From Mycolicibacterium confluentis (GTDB lineage: Bacteria; Actinomycetota; Actinomycetes; Mycobacteriales; Mycobacteriaceae), in assembly GCF_010729895.1 (NCBI RefSeq), contig NZ_AP022612.1:4340001-4404000 (forward strand): a stretch of 64,000 bases of DNA, written 5' to 3'. The position numbers and the translations under genes are program-made. The notes under the pieces are model-generated. The model saw only the letters and a program-made list of their open reading frames with translations. It had not been told where the DNA came from and made no database searches. Each line of letters opens with the position of its first letter. Position 1 is the first letter of the stretch. Below, piece by piece: positions 37,444 to 45,973 of the stretch.

Positions 37444-38814
37444 CTAGAAATAGGGCAGGTGCGCATTCCTGTCCGCGTCTCCGACCGGCAGGTGAGACCG
37501 CTCCCATTCCGCACGCTTGGTCGCGGCGTAATCGGTGATGAAGTCCTTGCCGAACACCTGATGGCTCAACTCGTCGGCCTCGAACGCCTCCACGGCCTCC
37601 AGAAGCGTCCTCGGCAGGCGTTGGATCTCATCGCGATCAGAGGCCAACTCCGTGATCGGCTCGCCGGGATCGATCTCGTTGGCGATGCCGTCGAGGCCGG
37701 CCGCCAGGAGGAACGCACCGGCCAGGTACACGTTCGCCGAGGCGTCGGGGTTGCGCACCTCAATGGCCGGACGGTTCTCCGGCAGGCGAATCATGCACGA
37801 CCGGTTGTTGGGCCCGTAGGCGATCTTGATCGGTGCCCACGAAACCGACCCGTCGACAAGGCGGGGCGTCAGCCGCTTGTACGAGTTGACCAGTGGGTTG
37901 GTGATCGCGGTCAACGCCCGGGCATGCTGGAACAGGCCGCCGACGAAGTACTTGGACTCCTTGGACCACTCCTCCTCGCCGTGGACGGCCGGATTCCCCA
38001 GCCTCAGCACGCTTTCGCCCGAACCACCGACCTCGTACAGGCCGAGGTTGAAGTGTGCGCCCGAGCCCCACAGATTGGCAAAAGGTTTTGGCATGAAGCT
38101 GACCGCGAGGCCGTGCCGCTTCGCCACCTGATGCATCATCAGGCGGAACAGCGTGAGCCGGTCCGCCATCTGCAGCAGATCCTTGTAGTAGAAGTCGATT
38201 TCGAACTGATTCACCCCGCCTTCGGCGCCCAGTGCGAACGCGTCCAGTCCGATCTGCCCCATCGTCGTCACGGCGTCGTCGAGGAAGTCCGCGACGTCAT
38301 AGGTGGTCTCGACGTCGTATGCCGGACTCGGTTCGATCGCGCCGGTGGCGGTGAGCACCCCGAATCCACCGGAGGTGAGGTCCTCGGGACGGTAGAGGTA
38401 GAACTCCGGTTCCACACCCAGCGTGCAGCGATAACCCTGCTCGGCCGCGCGGTCGATCTGCTGTTTGAGAATCGAACGCGGGCACAGCGAGAACGGCTCA
38501 CCCCTGTCCGACCACATGTCGGCGGCCATCCAGGCGAACCGGGTGTCCCACGGCAGCACCGTGAGCGTGTCGAGGTCGGGAAGGGTGGTGACCTCCTCCT
38601 CCACTGGATCCATCGCGCCGATGCCGTTGATGCCGCGCGGCGTATAGCGAGCAAAGCCGGCCATCAGTTCCGGCAGGAGGTGCACTGGGTGACTCTTGGC
38701 CCGTGATCTGCCGAAGATGTCGATCCACGACGCCGTGACGTACCGGACACCAGCGTCCGCCAACTCCTTGGCCTTGTCTTTGTGTGCCGGATCGATTGGT
38801 CTGAGGGTATCCAT
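37444..38814 (-). CDS. Glutamine-synthetase-family ligase
   Basis: 456 aa with all main GS active-site motifs: EPEFYLY (about 134-140, metal Glu), NQFEIDFY, GSGAHFN (His of the ATP/metal site), NNRSCMIR and the substrate Arg in IEVRNPD. The adenylylation site of GlnA-I is absent, and the N-terminus (ASWIDIFGRSRAKSHPV) fits the GlnT/GmaS/PuuA-like side branch. Members join glutamate to ammonia, methylamine, putrescine or other amines. Located between an NCS1 permease and glutaminase, it probably ligates an amine released by this pathway. Confidence 0.87.
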   Translation of the reverse strand: MDTLRPIDPAHKDKAKELADAGVRYVTASWIDIFGRSRAKSHPVHLLPELMAGFARYTPRGINGIGAMDPVEEEVTTLPDLDTLTVLPWDTRFAWMAADMWSDRGEPFSLCPRSILKQQIDRAAEQGYRCTLGVEPEFYLYRPEDLTSGGFGVLTATGAIEPSPAYDVETTYDVADFLDDAVTTMGQIGLDAFALGAEGGVNQFEIDFYYKDLLQMADRLTLFRLMMHQVAKRHGLAVSFMPKPFANLWGSGAHFNLGLYEVGGSGESVLRLGNPAVHGEEEWSKESKYFVGGLFQHARALTAITNPLVNSYKRLTPRLVDGSVSWAPIKIAYGPNNRSCMIRLPENRPAIEVRNPDASANVYLAGAFLLAAGLDGIANEIDPGEPITELASDRDEIQRLPRTLLEAVEAFEADELSHQVFGKDFITDYAATKRAEWERSHLPVGDADRNAHLPYF

Positions 38815-38915
38815 ATTTCTTGGCTCTCAATTCTTTTCGCAATAGGGACGATCAGGTTCGGTTAGGGACGGAGTCTGACGCTCACCACCTTTCGTGTGCT
38901 GCGCACCGCAGCGGC

Positions 38916-40481
38916 CTAGCCGATCCGCCACCGGCCCCTGCTCATGTCCATCGGCTGAATGGGCATGAAGTCGCCGTACCGCTCCTGAGGAGCACTGGCG
39001 ATCCGGGCGCCCTTGGGGCCGAAGGTGTATGCCGGTTCGGGGTTGAACTTCAGGAAGGCGACGTAGACCATCGCGGCCACGCAGGTGGACACGATGAAGC
39101 CGAAGTCCGCGCCGTCGAACATCTGGGCGCCCGGACCCACGTACCACCCGGTGTTCACGAACAGCATGCCGACGGTCACCGCCGAGACCCACGCGATGAC
39201 GGCGCGGTGGTTGAGACCGAATGACGACCAGTACCGACCACCCATCTGGCCGCGGTTGTAGACCTGCAGCGAGTCCGGGTCGTAGTAGCCGCGGTTGTTG
39301 AAGTAACCGATCAGGTTGATGACACTCCACGGCGCGCCCAGAACGATCAGGATCGCCAGATAGGAGCTCACGATCGCCGAGAGCTGTTGGTAGAAGGCCC
39401 CGACGAAGACCAGCGCGGTCGACACGATCGACAGGTAGATGGTGGCCCGAACGCGGCTCAGGCCCGGGACGATCGACGAGAAGTCCAGCCCCATGTTGTA
39501 GATGTTGATGACCGCCTGGGCCGTGCCCGGAACGAAGGCGAGATACAGCGCGAAGAACAGGAACCAGTAGGGCACATTGTTCGCGAACTCCGTCGCGTAG
39601 GCGTTGATCGGGTCTTTGAAGGTCACCGCCGTGTAGGCGCCGAACATGAACGCGCCACCCATTCCGAAGAATCCGCCGATCCACGCTGCCCTGACTGACT
39701 GCTGGGGTGCGAACTTCGTGGTCGAGATGTGCCGCGTCCAGTCACCCACGTACGGCCCGTACGAGTTCACTGTTCCCGCACACGCGAGCATGCCCAGAAT
39801 CCAGGTCGGCCAGAAGCTCCCCAGTGCGTAATCACCACCGGCGTAACTGGGGTCGAAATCCCGAGCCGCGATGAAGACGTAGACGATCATGATCGTCCCT
39901 GCTGTGGGCACCATCCACTTGGTGAAGGTGACCATGTTCGCGTGACCCAACACGGCGATGACGGTCATCACGACCGCGACGAGCGCGTAGGCCAGGATCA
40001 ACAGCACCACGGTGGTGGTCTGACTCTCGATACCGAAGATCCGGACAACGCTGCGGGCCAACACCTCTCCGGCCGCCCAGATGCACAATGCGGCGAAGAC
40101 GATGTCGGCTGTGATGCCCAGTGCCGAGCCGATCATTCGGCCCAGTGCACCGAAGTGCGCACCACTGGCCACCGGATTGTTGCTGCCACTTCGAAGTCCG
40201 AGCAGTCCCATCGGCGCCATCAGCGTCGCACCGATCGCCGAGCCGACAACGATCGCACTCGCTGAGGCCCACCAGCCGAGGCCCAGCGACACCGGGACCC
40301 AGCCGATGACGATGATGCCGAACGTCATGCTCCCGCCGAACAGAATCCACAACAGATTCCGCGGCTGGGAGTGGCGATCCTCATCGGGGATGTATTCGAT
40401 TCCGTAGCTTTCGACCTTGCCGACGGCGTCGATCTTCGCCGCAACGGCCTGGGTGCCCTCCTGGGCGACTCGTTCTTGCAT
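38916..40481 (-). CDS. NCS1-family nucleobase/hydantoin-type permease
   Basis: 521 aa, about 12 TM helices. The N-terminus (GIEYIPDEDRHSQPRNL) and TM1 (WILFGGSMTFG), plus TM3 GSNNPVASG and CAGTVNSYGPYVGDWTRH, match the nucleobase:cation-symporter-1 family (cytosine, purine, allantoin, hydantoin, thiamine uptake). A GAAGGAA ribosome-binding site precedes the ATG. It is preceded by the DUF1116 gene (59 bp) and followed by the GS-like ligase. It probably brings in the nitrogen-rich substrate of this operon. Confidence 0.88.
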   Translation of the reverse strand: MQERVAQEGTQAVAAKIDAVGKVESYGIEYIPDEDRHSQPRNLLWILFGGSMTFGIIVIGWVPVSLGLGWWASASAIVVGSAIGATLMAPMGLLGLRSGSNNPVASGAHFGALGRMIGSALGITADIVFAALCIWAAGEVLARSVVRIFGIESQTTTVVLLILAYALVAVVMTVIAVLGHANMVTFTKWMVPTAGTIMIVYVFIAARDFDPSYAGGDYALGSFWPTWILGMLACAGTVNSYGPYVGDWTRHISTTKFAPQQSVRAAWIGGFFGMGGAFMFGAYTAVTFKDPINAYATEFANNVPYWFLFFALYLAFVPGTAQAVINIYNMGLDFSSIVPGLSRVRATIYLSIVSTALVFVGAFYQQLSAIVSSYLAILIVLGAPWSVINLIGYFNNRGYYDPDSLQVYNRGQMGGRYWSSFGLNHRAVIAWVSAVTVGMLFVNTGWYVGPGAQMFDGADFGFIVSTCVAAMVYVAFLKFNPEPAYTFGPKGARIASAPQERYGDFMPIQPMDMSRGRWRIG

Positions 40482-40540
40482 ATCGGATTCCTTCGGTTTA
40501 CCGGGATTGGATCAGAGTTCAACTGGGGGCGGGTCGTCGG

Positions 40541-41770
40541 CTATCCCGCCCTGAGCGCCTCCCATGCGCTCAGGAAGGGCCGCATCGGAGCCCGCGCCAC
40601 CCCTCCTCCGATCTGCCGGCCGGAGCGGCCTGCGATGCCGATGTCCAGATACGGTGTGACGCTGCCAGACTCGGCGATCCTGGCCACATCCAATCCCAAC
40701 GGGGTGCCGCGATAATTCAGAACCGGGATCAGGAAGTCAGGACTCTCGGCGACGGTGATGTCGTACATCGCTGTGGTCCGAGCGAGCATCGGCGCAACCT
40801 GCCCGCCGCTCGACCGCTGCAGGGGAAGACCTGCGGCCTGCGCGATCCCGCCCAGGCCGACCACCTCGGTGATGATGCTCTCGCCGCCCATGAATTCGAT
40901 GTCGCTCTCGTCGAACCCCGGCTCGAGGCGGTGGTCCTCGAACGTCGGCAACGGGCCGGTGAACCAGGTGTCGCCTGTTCCTGAAACCTGGATTCCGAAC
41001 TCTTTGCAGGAGAAGCCCATCGCGGTGACCACGCTGGAGTCCTCGTATCCGCGCATCGCGTTGGCCATCACCTTGCTCGCCGCCATGGACAGACGCAGGA
41101 AGAAGTAGTCGTCACACAATGCTGTCAAGGCGTATTCGAGGTCCAGGCCCAAGTTCTTGGCCCCGATCAGCAGCCGGCGCAGGAACAGCAGGGTGGCGGC
41201 GGCGTTGCGACTGTGCAGTTCATCGCCCATGGTGAGCGCGCGGGCCATTATCGGCTTGAGCCGCAACGGTTCCGATTGCACACTGACCAGGCCGTCCAGC
41301 GCGGGCGCCACCTGTAACCGCAGGGTCTCCAGATTCTCTCTGGTGGCCGCGGTGTAGGTGCCGTAGTTCAACCGGTCCGCGCTGTCCCCCTCGTAGAGCG
41401 TGCAGTACGCGCGGTCACCGGTCCTCTCGTCGGCAACCACCGCCACCGGCATCGACGCGGTGGTGACACCGGCCAGCGACCCCACACAACCGAACTCCTG
41501 GCAACCCCGGACGGTGATGTCGCCGCGCTCGAATGCCGCCACCGCAGCGGCTTCGTCGTCGGCCAGACCCTCGTACAGCGCGCCTCCGATGACCGCCGCG
41601 CGCTGTCCCCCGGTGTAGGCGCGGAATGGCAGGGTCGGGCCTGAAGTCAGCACGGTCGTGCGCGGCAGGCCCATGGCTCGGTGTGCGCTGTGAATTGCGA
41701 CCAGAACCGGCTCGACGGCCAGCAGTGCATCCACCGCGGCACGGTTGGCCTTCTCCCGCGTACCCGACAT
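40541..41770 (-). CDS. DUF1116 protein (AllG/YahG-like)
   Basis: 409 aa cytosolic protein with the DUF1116 layout: NRAAVDALLAVEPVLV near the start, MGLPRTTVLTSGPTLPF, a central Arg/Cys-rich stretch (GCQEFGCVGSLAGV) and a C-terminal IGAGRSGRQ-like end (IAGRSGRQIGG). In E. coli the DUF1116 protein AllG (YlbE) is needed for oxamate carbamoyltransferase, together with AllH and the FdrA homolog AllI. Here neither partner nor a carbamate kinase is seen in the window. First structural gene after the LacI regulator, with two operator-like palindromes in front of it. Carbamoyl transfer is inference. Confidence 0.8.
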   Translation of the reverse strand: MSGTREKANRAAVDALLAVEPVLVAIHSAHRAMGLPRTTVLTSGPTLPFRAYTGGQRAAVIGGALYEGLADDEAAAVAAFERGDITVRGCQEFGCVGSLAGVTTASMPVAVVADERTGDRAYCTLYEGDSADRLNYGTYTAATRENLETLRLQVAPALDGLVSVQSEPLRLKPIMARALTMGDELHSRNAAATLLFLRRLLIGAKNLGLDLEYALTALCDDYFFLRLSMAASKVMANAMRGYEDSSVVTAMGFSCKEFGIQVSGTGDTWFTGPLPTFEDHRLEPGFDESDIEFMGGESIITEVVGLGGIAQAAGLPLQRSSGGQVAPMLARTTAMYDITVAESPDFLIPVLNYRGTPLGLDVARIAESGSVTPYLDIGIAGRSGRQIGGGVARAPMRPFLSAWEALRAG

Positions 41771-41786
41771 TCCACGCCTTCCTGAT

Positions 41787-41796
41787 AAAACGTTTT
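41787..41796. promoter_or_regulatory. LacI-type operator AAAACGTTTT
   Basis: A perfect 10-bp palindrome with central CG, the hallmark of LacI/PurR/CcpA sites, 17 bp upstream of the DUF1116 ATG. It overlaps the likely transcription start of the operon. Confidence 0.5.
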
Positions 41797-41861
41797 GGCA
41801 CTGTCACGAATGGTCCGGCAGTTCTTGTGCGCGAGCCCATCTGGGCCCGCGCCCCACATCC

Positions 41862-41877
41862 GCCAAATGGTTTTGGC
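41862..41877. promoter_or_regulatory. Second operator-like palindrome GCCAAA-N4-TTTGGC
   Basis: A perfect 6-bp inverted repeat with 4-bp spacer between the LacI-family gene and the DUF1116 gene, about 75 bp upstream of AAAACGTTTT. Two sites at this distance would allow a loop by a tetrameric or paired LacI-type protein. Confidence 0.4.
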
Positions 41878-41925
41878 TGAATGGCGTGTGACGCTACTCA
41901 CGTCATCGCATGGCTGTCAAGGGGG

Positions 41926-42918
41926 TCACAATGCGTGCGCACCGGCACTGGAAGCCCGCGCGATGAACTCCGTGGGGATCAACCGCCCCGAGTCGGCGTC
42001 CGACCCGTTCTCCAGACGGTCGATCAGCAGTTCGGCCGCGGTTTCGCCGGTACGGAACGGAAAGAGGTTGGTCGCCGAGATCTGCGGCGAGGTCAACGTC
42101 AGCGACATGCTATCCACCGCCGAGGCGACAGCTAACTCATCGGGAACCCGAACCCCGGCGCGGGCCGCCGCGTCGAGCAGCGCCAGCGCAAGGTCGTCCG
42201 AACTCGCATACACCGCGTCCGCGCCCACACCGGACAACTCCACGATCGCGTGGTCCAGATCGGCGCGGTTCAGCGAATCCACCGCCACCACAGATTCGGT
42301 CGCCTCGTGCTCGGCGATCCAGTTTCGATACCCGGCGAGGACGTCGTTGACGTAGGAGCGCTGCGTGGTGTCGGTCAGCAGCGCGGGGCGGTGTCGTCCA
42401 TGTCCCGCAAAGTGATCCATCACCTGACGCGCCGCGTCGGCATGGTCGTTGTCGACGGTCAGCACGTTGCGCGTCCGGTGCAGAGCGACGCCGATCGTCA
42501 CCATGGGGACGTCACTGCGGAACACCTGTTCGTCACCCTGCGGGTCGACGATGATGGCACCGTCGATGGCAAATCCGTTGAGAATGCTGGACTTCCCCCC
42601 GGAAGGCAACACCACCAGCGCGTACCGCAGACTGTCGGCCACCGCCGCAGCCCCGTTGATGAGCTCCAGGAAGTAGGCCGAGTGCGGCAGTGCCGGCCCC
42701 TGAGCCAGGCCCAGATCCGGCATCTGGATCGCAATGATCCGGCTGCGCCTCGTCACCAACTGCTGGGCGTGCACATTGGCCTGGTAGCCCAGCTCGCGGG
42801 CCGCCTCGAGGACACGATCACGCGTCTCCTCGGCGATGCGGCCGCGATTGTTCAGCACATGGGAGACGGTCGTCGGCGACACTCCCGCGGCCGCGGCCAC
42901 GTCGACAATCCTTGCCAC
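41926..42918 (-). CDS. LacI-family regulator
   Basis: 330 aa from a GTG. N-terminal LacI HTH (RIVDVAAAAGVSPTTVSHVLN, residues 3-23) and hinge, then a periplasmic-binding-protein-like ligand domain with DNDHADAARQVMDHF near residue 170. It stands upstream of the DUF1116-NCS1-GS-glutaminase genes on the same strand, with operator palindromes between it and DUF1116, so it very likely senses the operon's substrate or a metabolite. A long hairpin lies between it and fba. Confidence 0.9.
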   Translation of the reverse strand: MARIVDVAAAAGVSPTTVSHVLNNRGRIAEETRDRVLEAARELGYQANVHAQQLVTRRSRIIAIQMPDLGLAQGPALPHSAYFLELINGAAAVADSLRYALVVLPSGGKSSILNGFAIDGAIIVDPQGDEQVFRSDVPMVTIGVALHRTRNVLTVDNDHADAARQVMDHFAGHGRHRPALLTDTTQRSYVNDVLAGYRNWIAEHEATESVVAVDSLNRADLDHAIVELSGVGADAVYASSDDLALALLDAAARAGVRVPDELAVASAVDSMSLTLTSPQISATNLFPFRTGETAAELLIDRLENGSDADSGRLIPTEFIARASSAGAHAL

Positions 42919-42956
42919 GGGTCAACGATAGCGAAGTGTGACCCCGCCCATACCAA

Positions 42957-43014
42957 CGAACGTGACGGATATGGGCCGACGCGAGCCGGTTTCAGTGCAT
43001 ATCCGTCACGTTCG
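42957..43014. terminator. 17-bp perfect hairpin downstream of fba
   Basis: The arms 42957-42973 and 42998-43014 are perfect complements (starting CGAACGTGACGG) around a 24-nt loop, 9 bp after the fba stop. No U-tract follows. It is most likely the fba terminator, but it also covers the promoter zone of the LacI gene, so a binding-site role is possible. Confidence 0.55.
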
Positions 43015-43023
43015 ACGCAACGC

Positions 43024-44061
43024 TTAGCCCGCCGAGACGGAGCGACCCGCGCTGTGCAGGTCGTTGCAGGCCTCGATGACACGCTCGGTCATCGACGCCT
43101 CAGCCTTCTTCAGGTAGCTGCGCGGGTCGTAGACCTTCTTGTTGCCGACCTCGCCGTCAACCTTGAGCACGCCGTCGTAGTTGGAGAACATGTGTCCGGC
43201 GATCGGGCGGGTGAAGGCGTACTGCGTGTCGGTGTCGACGTTCATCTTCACCACGCCGTAGCGCAGCGAATCCTCGATCTCGGACTTCAGCGAGCCCGAA
43301 CCGCCGTGGAAGACGAAGTCGAACGGCTGGGCGTCATCGGCCAGGCCCAGCTTCGCGGCGGCGACCTTCTGGCCCTGCGCCAGGATCTCCGGCTTGAGCT
43401 TCACGTTGCCCGGCTTGTACACGCCGTGCACGTTGCCGAACGTCGCGGCCAGCAGGTACTTGCCGTTCTCACCGACACCGAGGGCGTCGATGGTCTTCTC
43501 GAAGTCCTCGGGGCTGGTGTACAGCTTCTCGTTGATCTCGGCCTCGACGCCGTCCTCTTCGCCGCCGACGACGCCGATCTCGATCTCCAGGATGATCTTG
43601 GCTGCGGTCGACAGCTTCAGCAGTTCCTGGGCGATCTGGAGGTTTTCGTCGATCGGCACGGCCGAGCCGTCCCACATGTGCGACTGGAACAGCGGGTCCT
43701 GGCCCTTGGCGACGCGCTCGGCCGAGATGGCCAGCAGCGGGCGGACGAAGCCGTCCAGCTTGTCCTTGGGGCAGTGATCAGTGTGCAGCGCGACGGTGAT
43801 CGGGTACTTCGCGGCGACCACGTGCGCGAACTCGGCGAGCGCCGTGGCGCCGGTGACCATATCCTTGATCCCAAGTCCGGAGCCGAATTCCGCACCGCCC
43901 GTGGAGAACTGGATGATGCCGTCGCTGCCGGCATCAGCGAAGCCCTTGATGGCCGCGTTGATGGTCTCCGAGGACGTGCAGTTGATCGCCGGGAACGCGA
44001 ACGAGTGCTCCTTGGCGCGGCCCAGCATCTCGGCATAGACCTCAGGCGTGGCGATGGGCAT
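43024..44061 (-). CDS. fba: Class II fructose-bisphosphate aldolase
   Basis: 345 aa. The ALHTDHC motif (91-97) carries the catalytic Asp95 and zinc ligand His96. NVHGVYKPG and DFVFHGGSGS (about 211-253) give the other zinc His residues, and a GSGS phosphate-binding loop follows. It cleaves fructose 1,6-bisphosphate to DHAP and glyceraldehyde 3-phosphate in glycolysis and works in reverse in gluconeogenesis. A strong AAGGAGAAAG ribosome-binding site fits high expression. Equivalent to Rv0363c. Confidence 0.97.
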   Translation of the reverse strand: MPIATPEVYAEMLGRAKEHSFAFPAINCTSSETINAAIKGFADAGSDGIIQFSTGGAEFGSGLGIKDMVTGATALAEFAHVVAAKYPITVALHTDHCPKDKLDGFVRPLLAISAERVAKGQDPLFQSHMWDGSAVPIDENLQIAQELLKLSTAAKIILEIEIGVVGGEEDGVEAEINEKLYTSPEDFEKTIDALGVGENGKYLLAATFGNVHGVYKPGNVKLKPEILAQGQKVAAAKLGLADDAQPFDFVFHGGSGSLKSEIEDSLRYGVVKMNVDTDTQYAFTRPIAGHMFSNYDGVLKVDGEVGNKKVYDPRSYLKKAEASMTERVIEACNDLHSAGRSVSAG

Positions 44062-44156
44062 GGGGACTTTCTCCTTCAGCGTTAAAGCCTGCAGCGGTTG
44101 TCCCTGGCAGTATCGCAGGAACCTTTTCTGTATGGCCTACCGGAGTCGATGCCTGC

Positions 44157-45170
44157 TCACACCGTAAGCACCATCCGGTAGCGCGCCCGGCCCGATTCCA
44201 TCTCCGCGTATGCGTCGGCGGCCTCGGCAAGTGGGCGCTCCTGCACCACGGCCCGCACCCCGGATTGCACCGCGAACGCCATGGTCTCCTCGACGTCGCG
44301 GGCCGTGCCCGACGGGTGTCCCGACACCGACAGGCCCGCGGTGATCAGGTCCAGCGGGCTGATCGGCAGCGGTTCAGGCGTGACGCCGATGGTGACCAAC
44401 TCGCCCTGCGGCGCCAGTCCGCCGACGGTCTGGCCCATGGCCGACGAACTCGCCGCCGTCGCGAGCACCACGACGGCCCCGCCGAGCTTCTGCAGTTCGG
44501 CCGCCGGGTCACCGGCCGTGGAGTCGATGTAGTGGTGTGCGCCCAGCTCCCGCGCGTCGTCGGCCTTGGCCGCTCCCCGTGCGATCGCGACGGTCTCAAA
44601 GCCCATCGCCCGCGCGAACTGCACGCCCAGGTGTCCCAGGCCGCCGATACCCAGAATCGCCACCAGGTCGCCGGCCTTGGCGCGAGTGTTCCGCAGGCCG
44701 TTGAACGTCGTGACGCCCGCACAGCCCATTGGCGCGGCCTCGACGAAGGACAGCTCGTCGGGGATCCTGGCCAGCGCGGTGGCCGGGGTGATCACCGACT
44801 CGGCGTACCCGCCGGCGTAGTGCAGGCTGGGCACCTGAAGTGCCACGCACTGCATGAACTGTCCCTTACGGCACGGGATGCAGCGGGTGCAGTTGCCGCC
44901 GAACCAGCCCACCGCGACGCGGTCGCCCACCTCGAAGCCCTCGACACCGTCGCCGATCTCCACGAGCGTGCCCGCGATCTCATGCCCCGGCGTCACGGGC
45001 CAGGCCAGGCCGGGGAAGCCGCCGCTGACGATGCCGTGGTCGGTGCCGCACACGCCGCACGCCGCGACCGCGATCCGGACGTGGCCAGGTGGCGGCGATT
45101 CGGTCTCGACCTGCACCAGAGTCAGCGGTTGACCTGCGGATTCGACGTGCACTGCGGTGTGGGTGGCCAT
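44157..45170 (-). CDS. Zinc-dependent alcohol dehydrogenase
   Basis: 337 aa MDR-family alcohol dehydrogenase. The catalytic zinc ligands are Cys41 in GVCGTDH and the GHE near 62; the structural zinc uses four Cys in CTRCIPCRKGQFMQC (about 95-109). GIGGLGHLG is the Rossmann motif of the NAD(P) site. It oxidises primary alcohols or reduces aldehydes (AdhP/YjgB type). It is 95 bp from fba on the same strand and divergent from DedA. The physiological substrate is unknown. Confidence 0.9.
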   Translation of the reverse strand: MATHTAVHVESAGQPLTLVQVETESPPPGHVRIAVAACGVCGTDHGIVSGGFPGLAWPVTPGHEIAGTLVEIGDGVEGFEVGDRVAVGWFGGNCTRCIPCRKGQFMQCVALQVPSLHYAGGYAESVITPATALARIPDELSFVEAAPMGCAGVTTFNGLRNTRAKAGDLVAILGIGGLGHLGVQFARAMGFETVAIARGAAKADDARELGAHHYIDSTAGDPAAELQKLGGAVVVLATAASSSAMGQTVGGLAPQGELVTIGVTPEPLPISPLDLITAGLSVSGHPSGTARDVEETMAFAVQSGVRAVVQERPLAEAADAYAEMESGRARYRMVLTV

Positions 45171-45261
45171 CCGTTGAACCTATCGCCGGTGCGGCGCGCG
45201 CGGAAGGTCTGCGGCGCCGCGTTTACCGGGACGTATCCCGACGCCGGTATGTTGGGGCCTC

Positions 45262-45951
45262 ATGACCAGCACGACCCTGGCGCTCATGCCGGACTTCTTG
45301 GATCCGATCAACCTGATCAACTCGTTCGGCACCTTGGCGCTGCTGGGAATCCTGGTGGTGGTGTTCGTCGAGTCCGGGGTGCTGTTCCCGGTGCTGCCCG
45401 GCGATTCGCTGCTGTTCGTCGCGGGCATGCTGGCTGCGGGCTCGGCCGCGGCCGCCACCGAGGGCGCCGATCAGGCCAACTTCCAGCTGTGGCAGCTCCT
45501 GCTGTTCATCCCGATCGCGGCGGTGCTGGGCAGCCAGGTGGGCTACTGGATCGGGCGCAACCTCGGCACCGCGATGTTCAAGCCCGACAATCGCTTCCTC
45601 AAGCAGAAGTACCTGGACGAGGCGCACGCGTTCTTCGAACAGCGCGGCCCGTTCGCGATCGTGATCGCCCGCTTCGTGCCGATCGTGCGGACGCTGGCCC
45701 CGATCACCGCGGGCGCGGCGCGGATGAACTACGGCGTGTTCACGATCTTCAACATCGTCGGTGCCCTGGTCTGGGGCGTCGGGCTGACGCTCCTGGGCTA
45801 CTGGTTGGGCCAGTTCGAGATCATCCAGAAGCTGCTCGAGCCGATCTTCATCCTGATCGTGCTCGTGTCCGTCGCCCCGATGTTCATCGAGTACTTCAAG
45901 CGCCGGCGCGCGGCGAAGAACGCCTCGAACGGCGCCGAACCGGCCGCCTGA
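45262..45951 (+). CDS. DedA-family membrane protein (Rv0364-like)
   Basis: 229 aa with the DedA/SNARE-associated domain. VESGVLFPVLPGDSLLF (about 34-50) and the conserved ARFVPIVRTLAPITAG (about 138-153) are the family hallmarks, with about five TM segments and a basic tail (KRRRAAKNA). DedA proteins flip phospholipids or undecaprenyl phosphate and help envelope homeostasis. Same neighbourhood as Rv0364 next to fba. Confidence 0.92.
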   Translation: MTSTTLALMPDFLDPINLINSFGTLALLGILVVVFVESGVLFPVLPGDSLLFVAGMLAAGSAAAATEGADQANFQLWQLLLFIPIAAVLGSQVGYWIGRNLGTAMFKPDNRFLKQKYLDEAHAFFEQRGPFAIVIARFVPIVRTLAPITAGAARMNYGVFTIFNIVGALVWGVGLTLLGYWLGQFEIIQKLLEPIFILIVLVSVAPMFIEYFKRRRAAKNASNGAEPAA

Positions 45952-45973
45952 GCCGGCCCGGCCGCCTGACCGC

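Noticed and set aside
36301..38706. 801-aa open frame on the plus strand
   Set aside because: Antisense to glutaminase and the GS-like ligase, both with intact active-site motifs. Composition is Arg/His/Gln-rich without a family.
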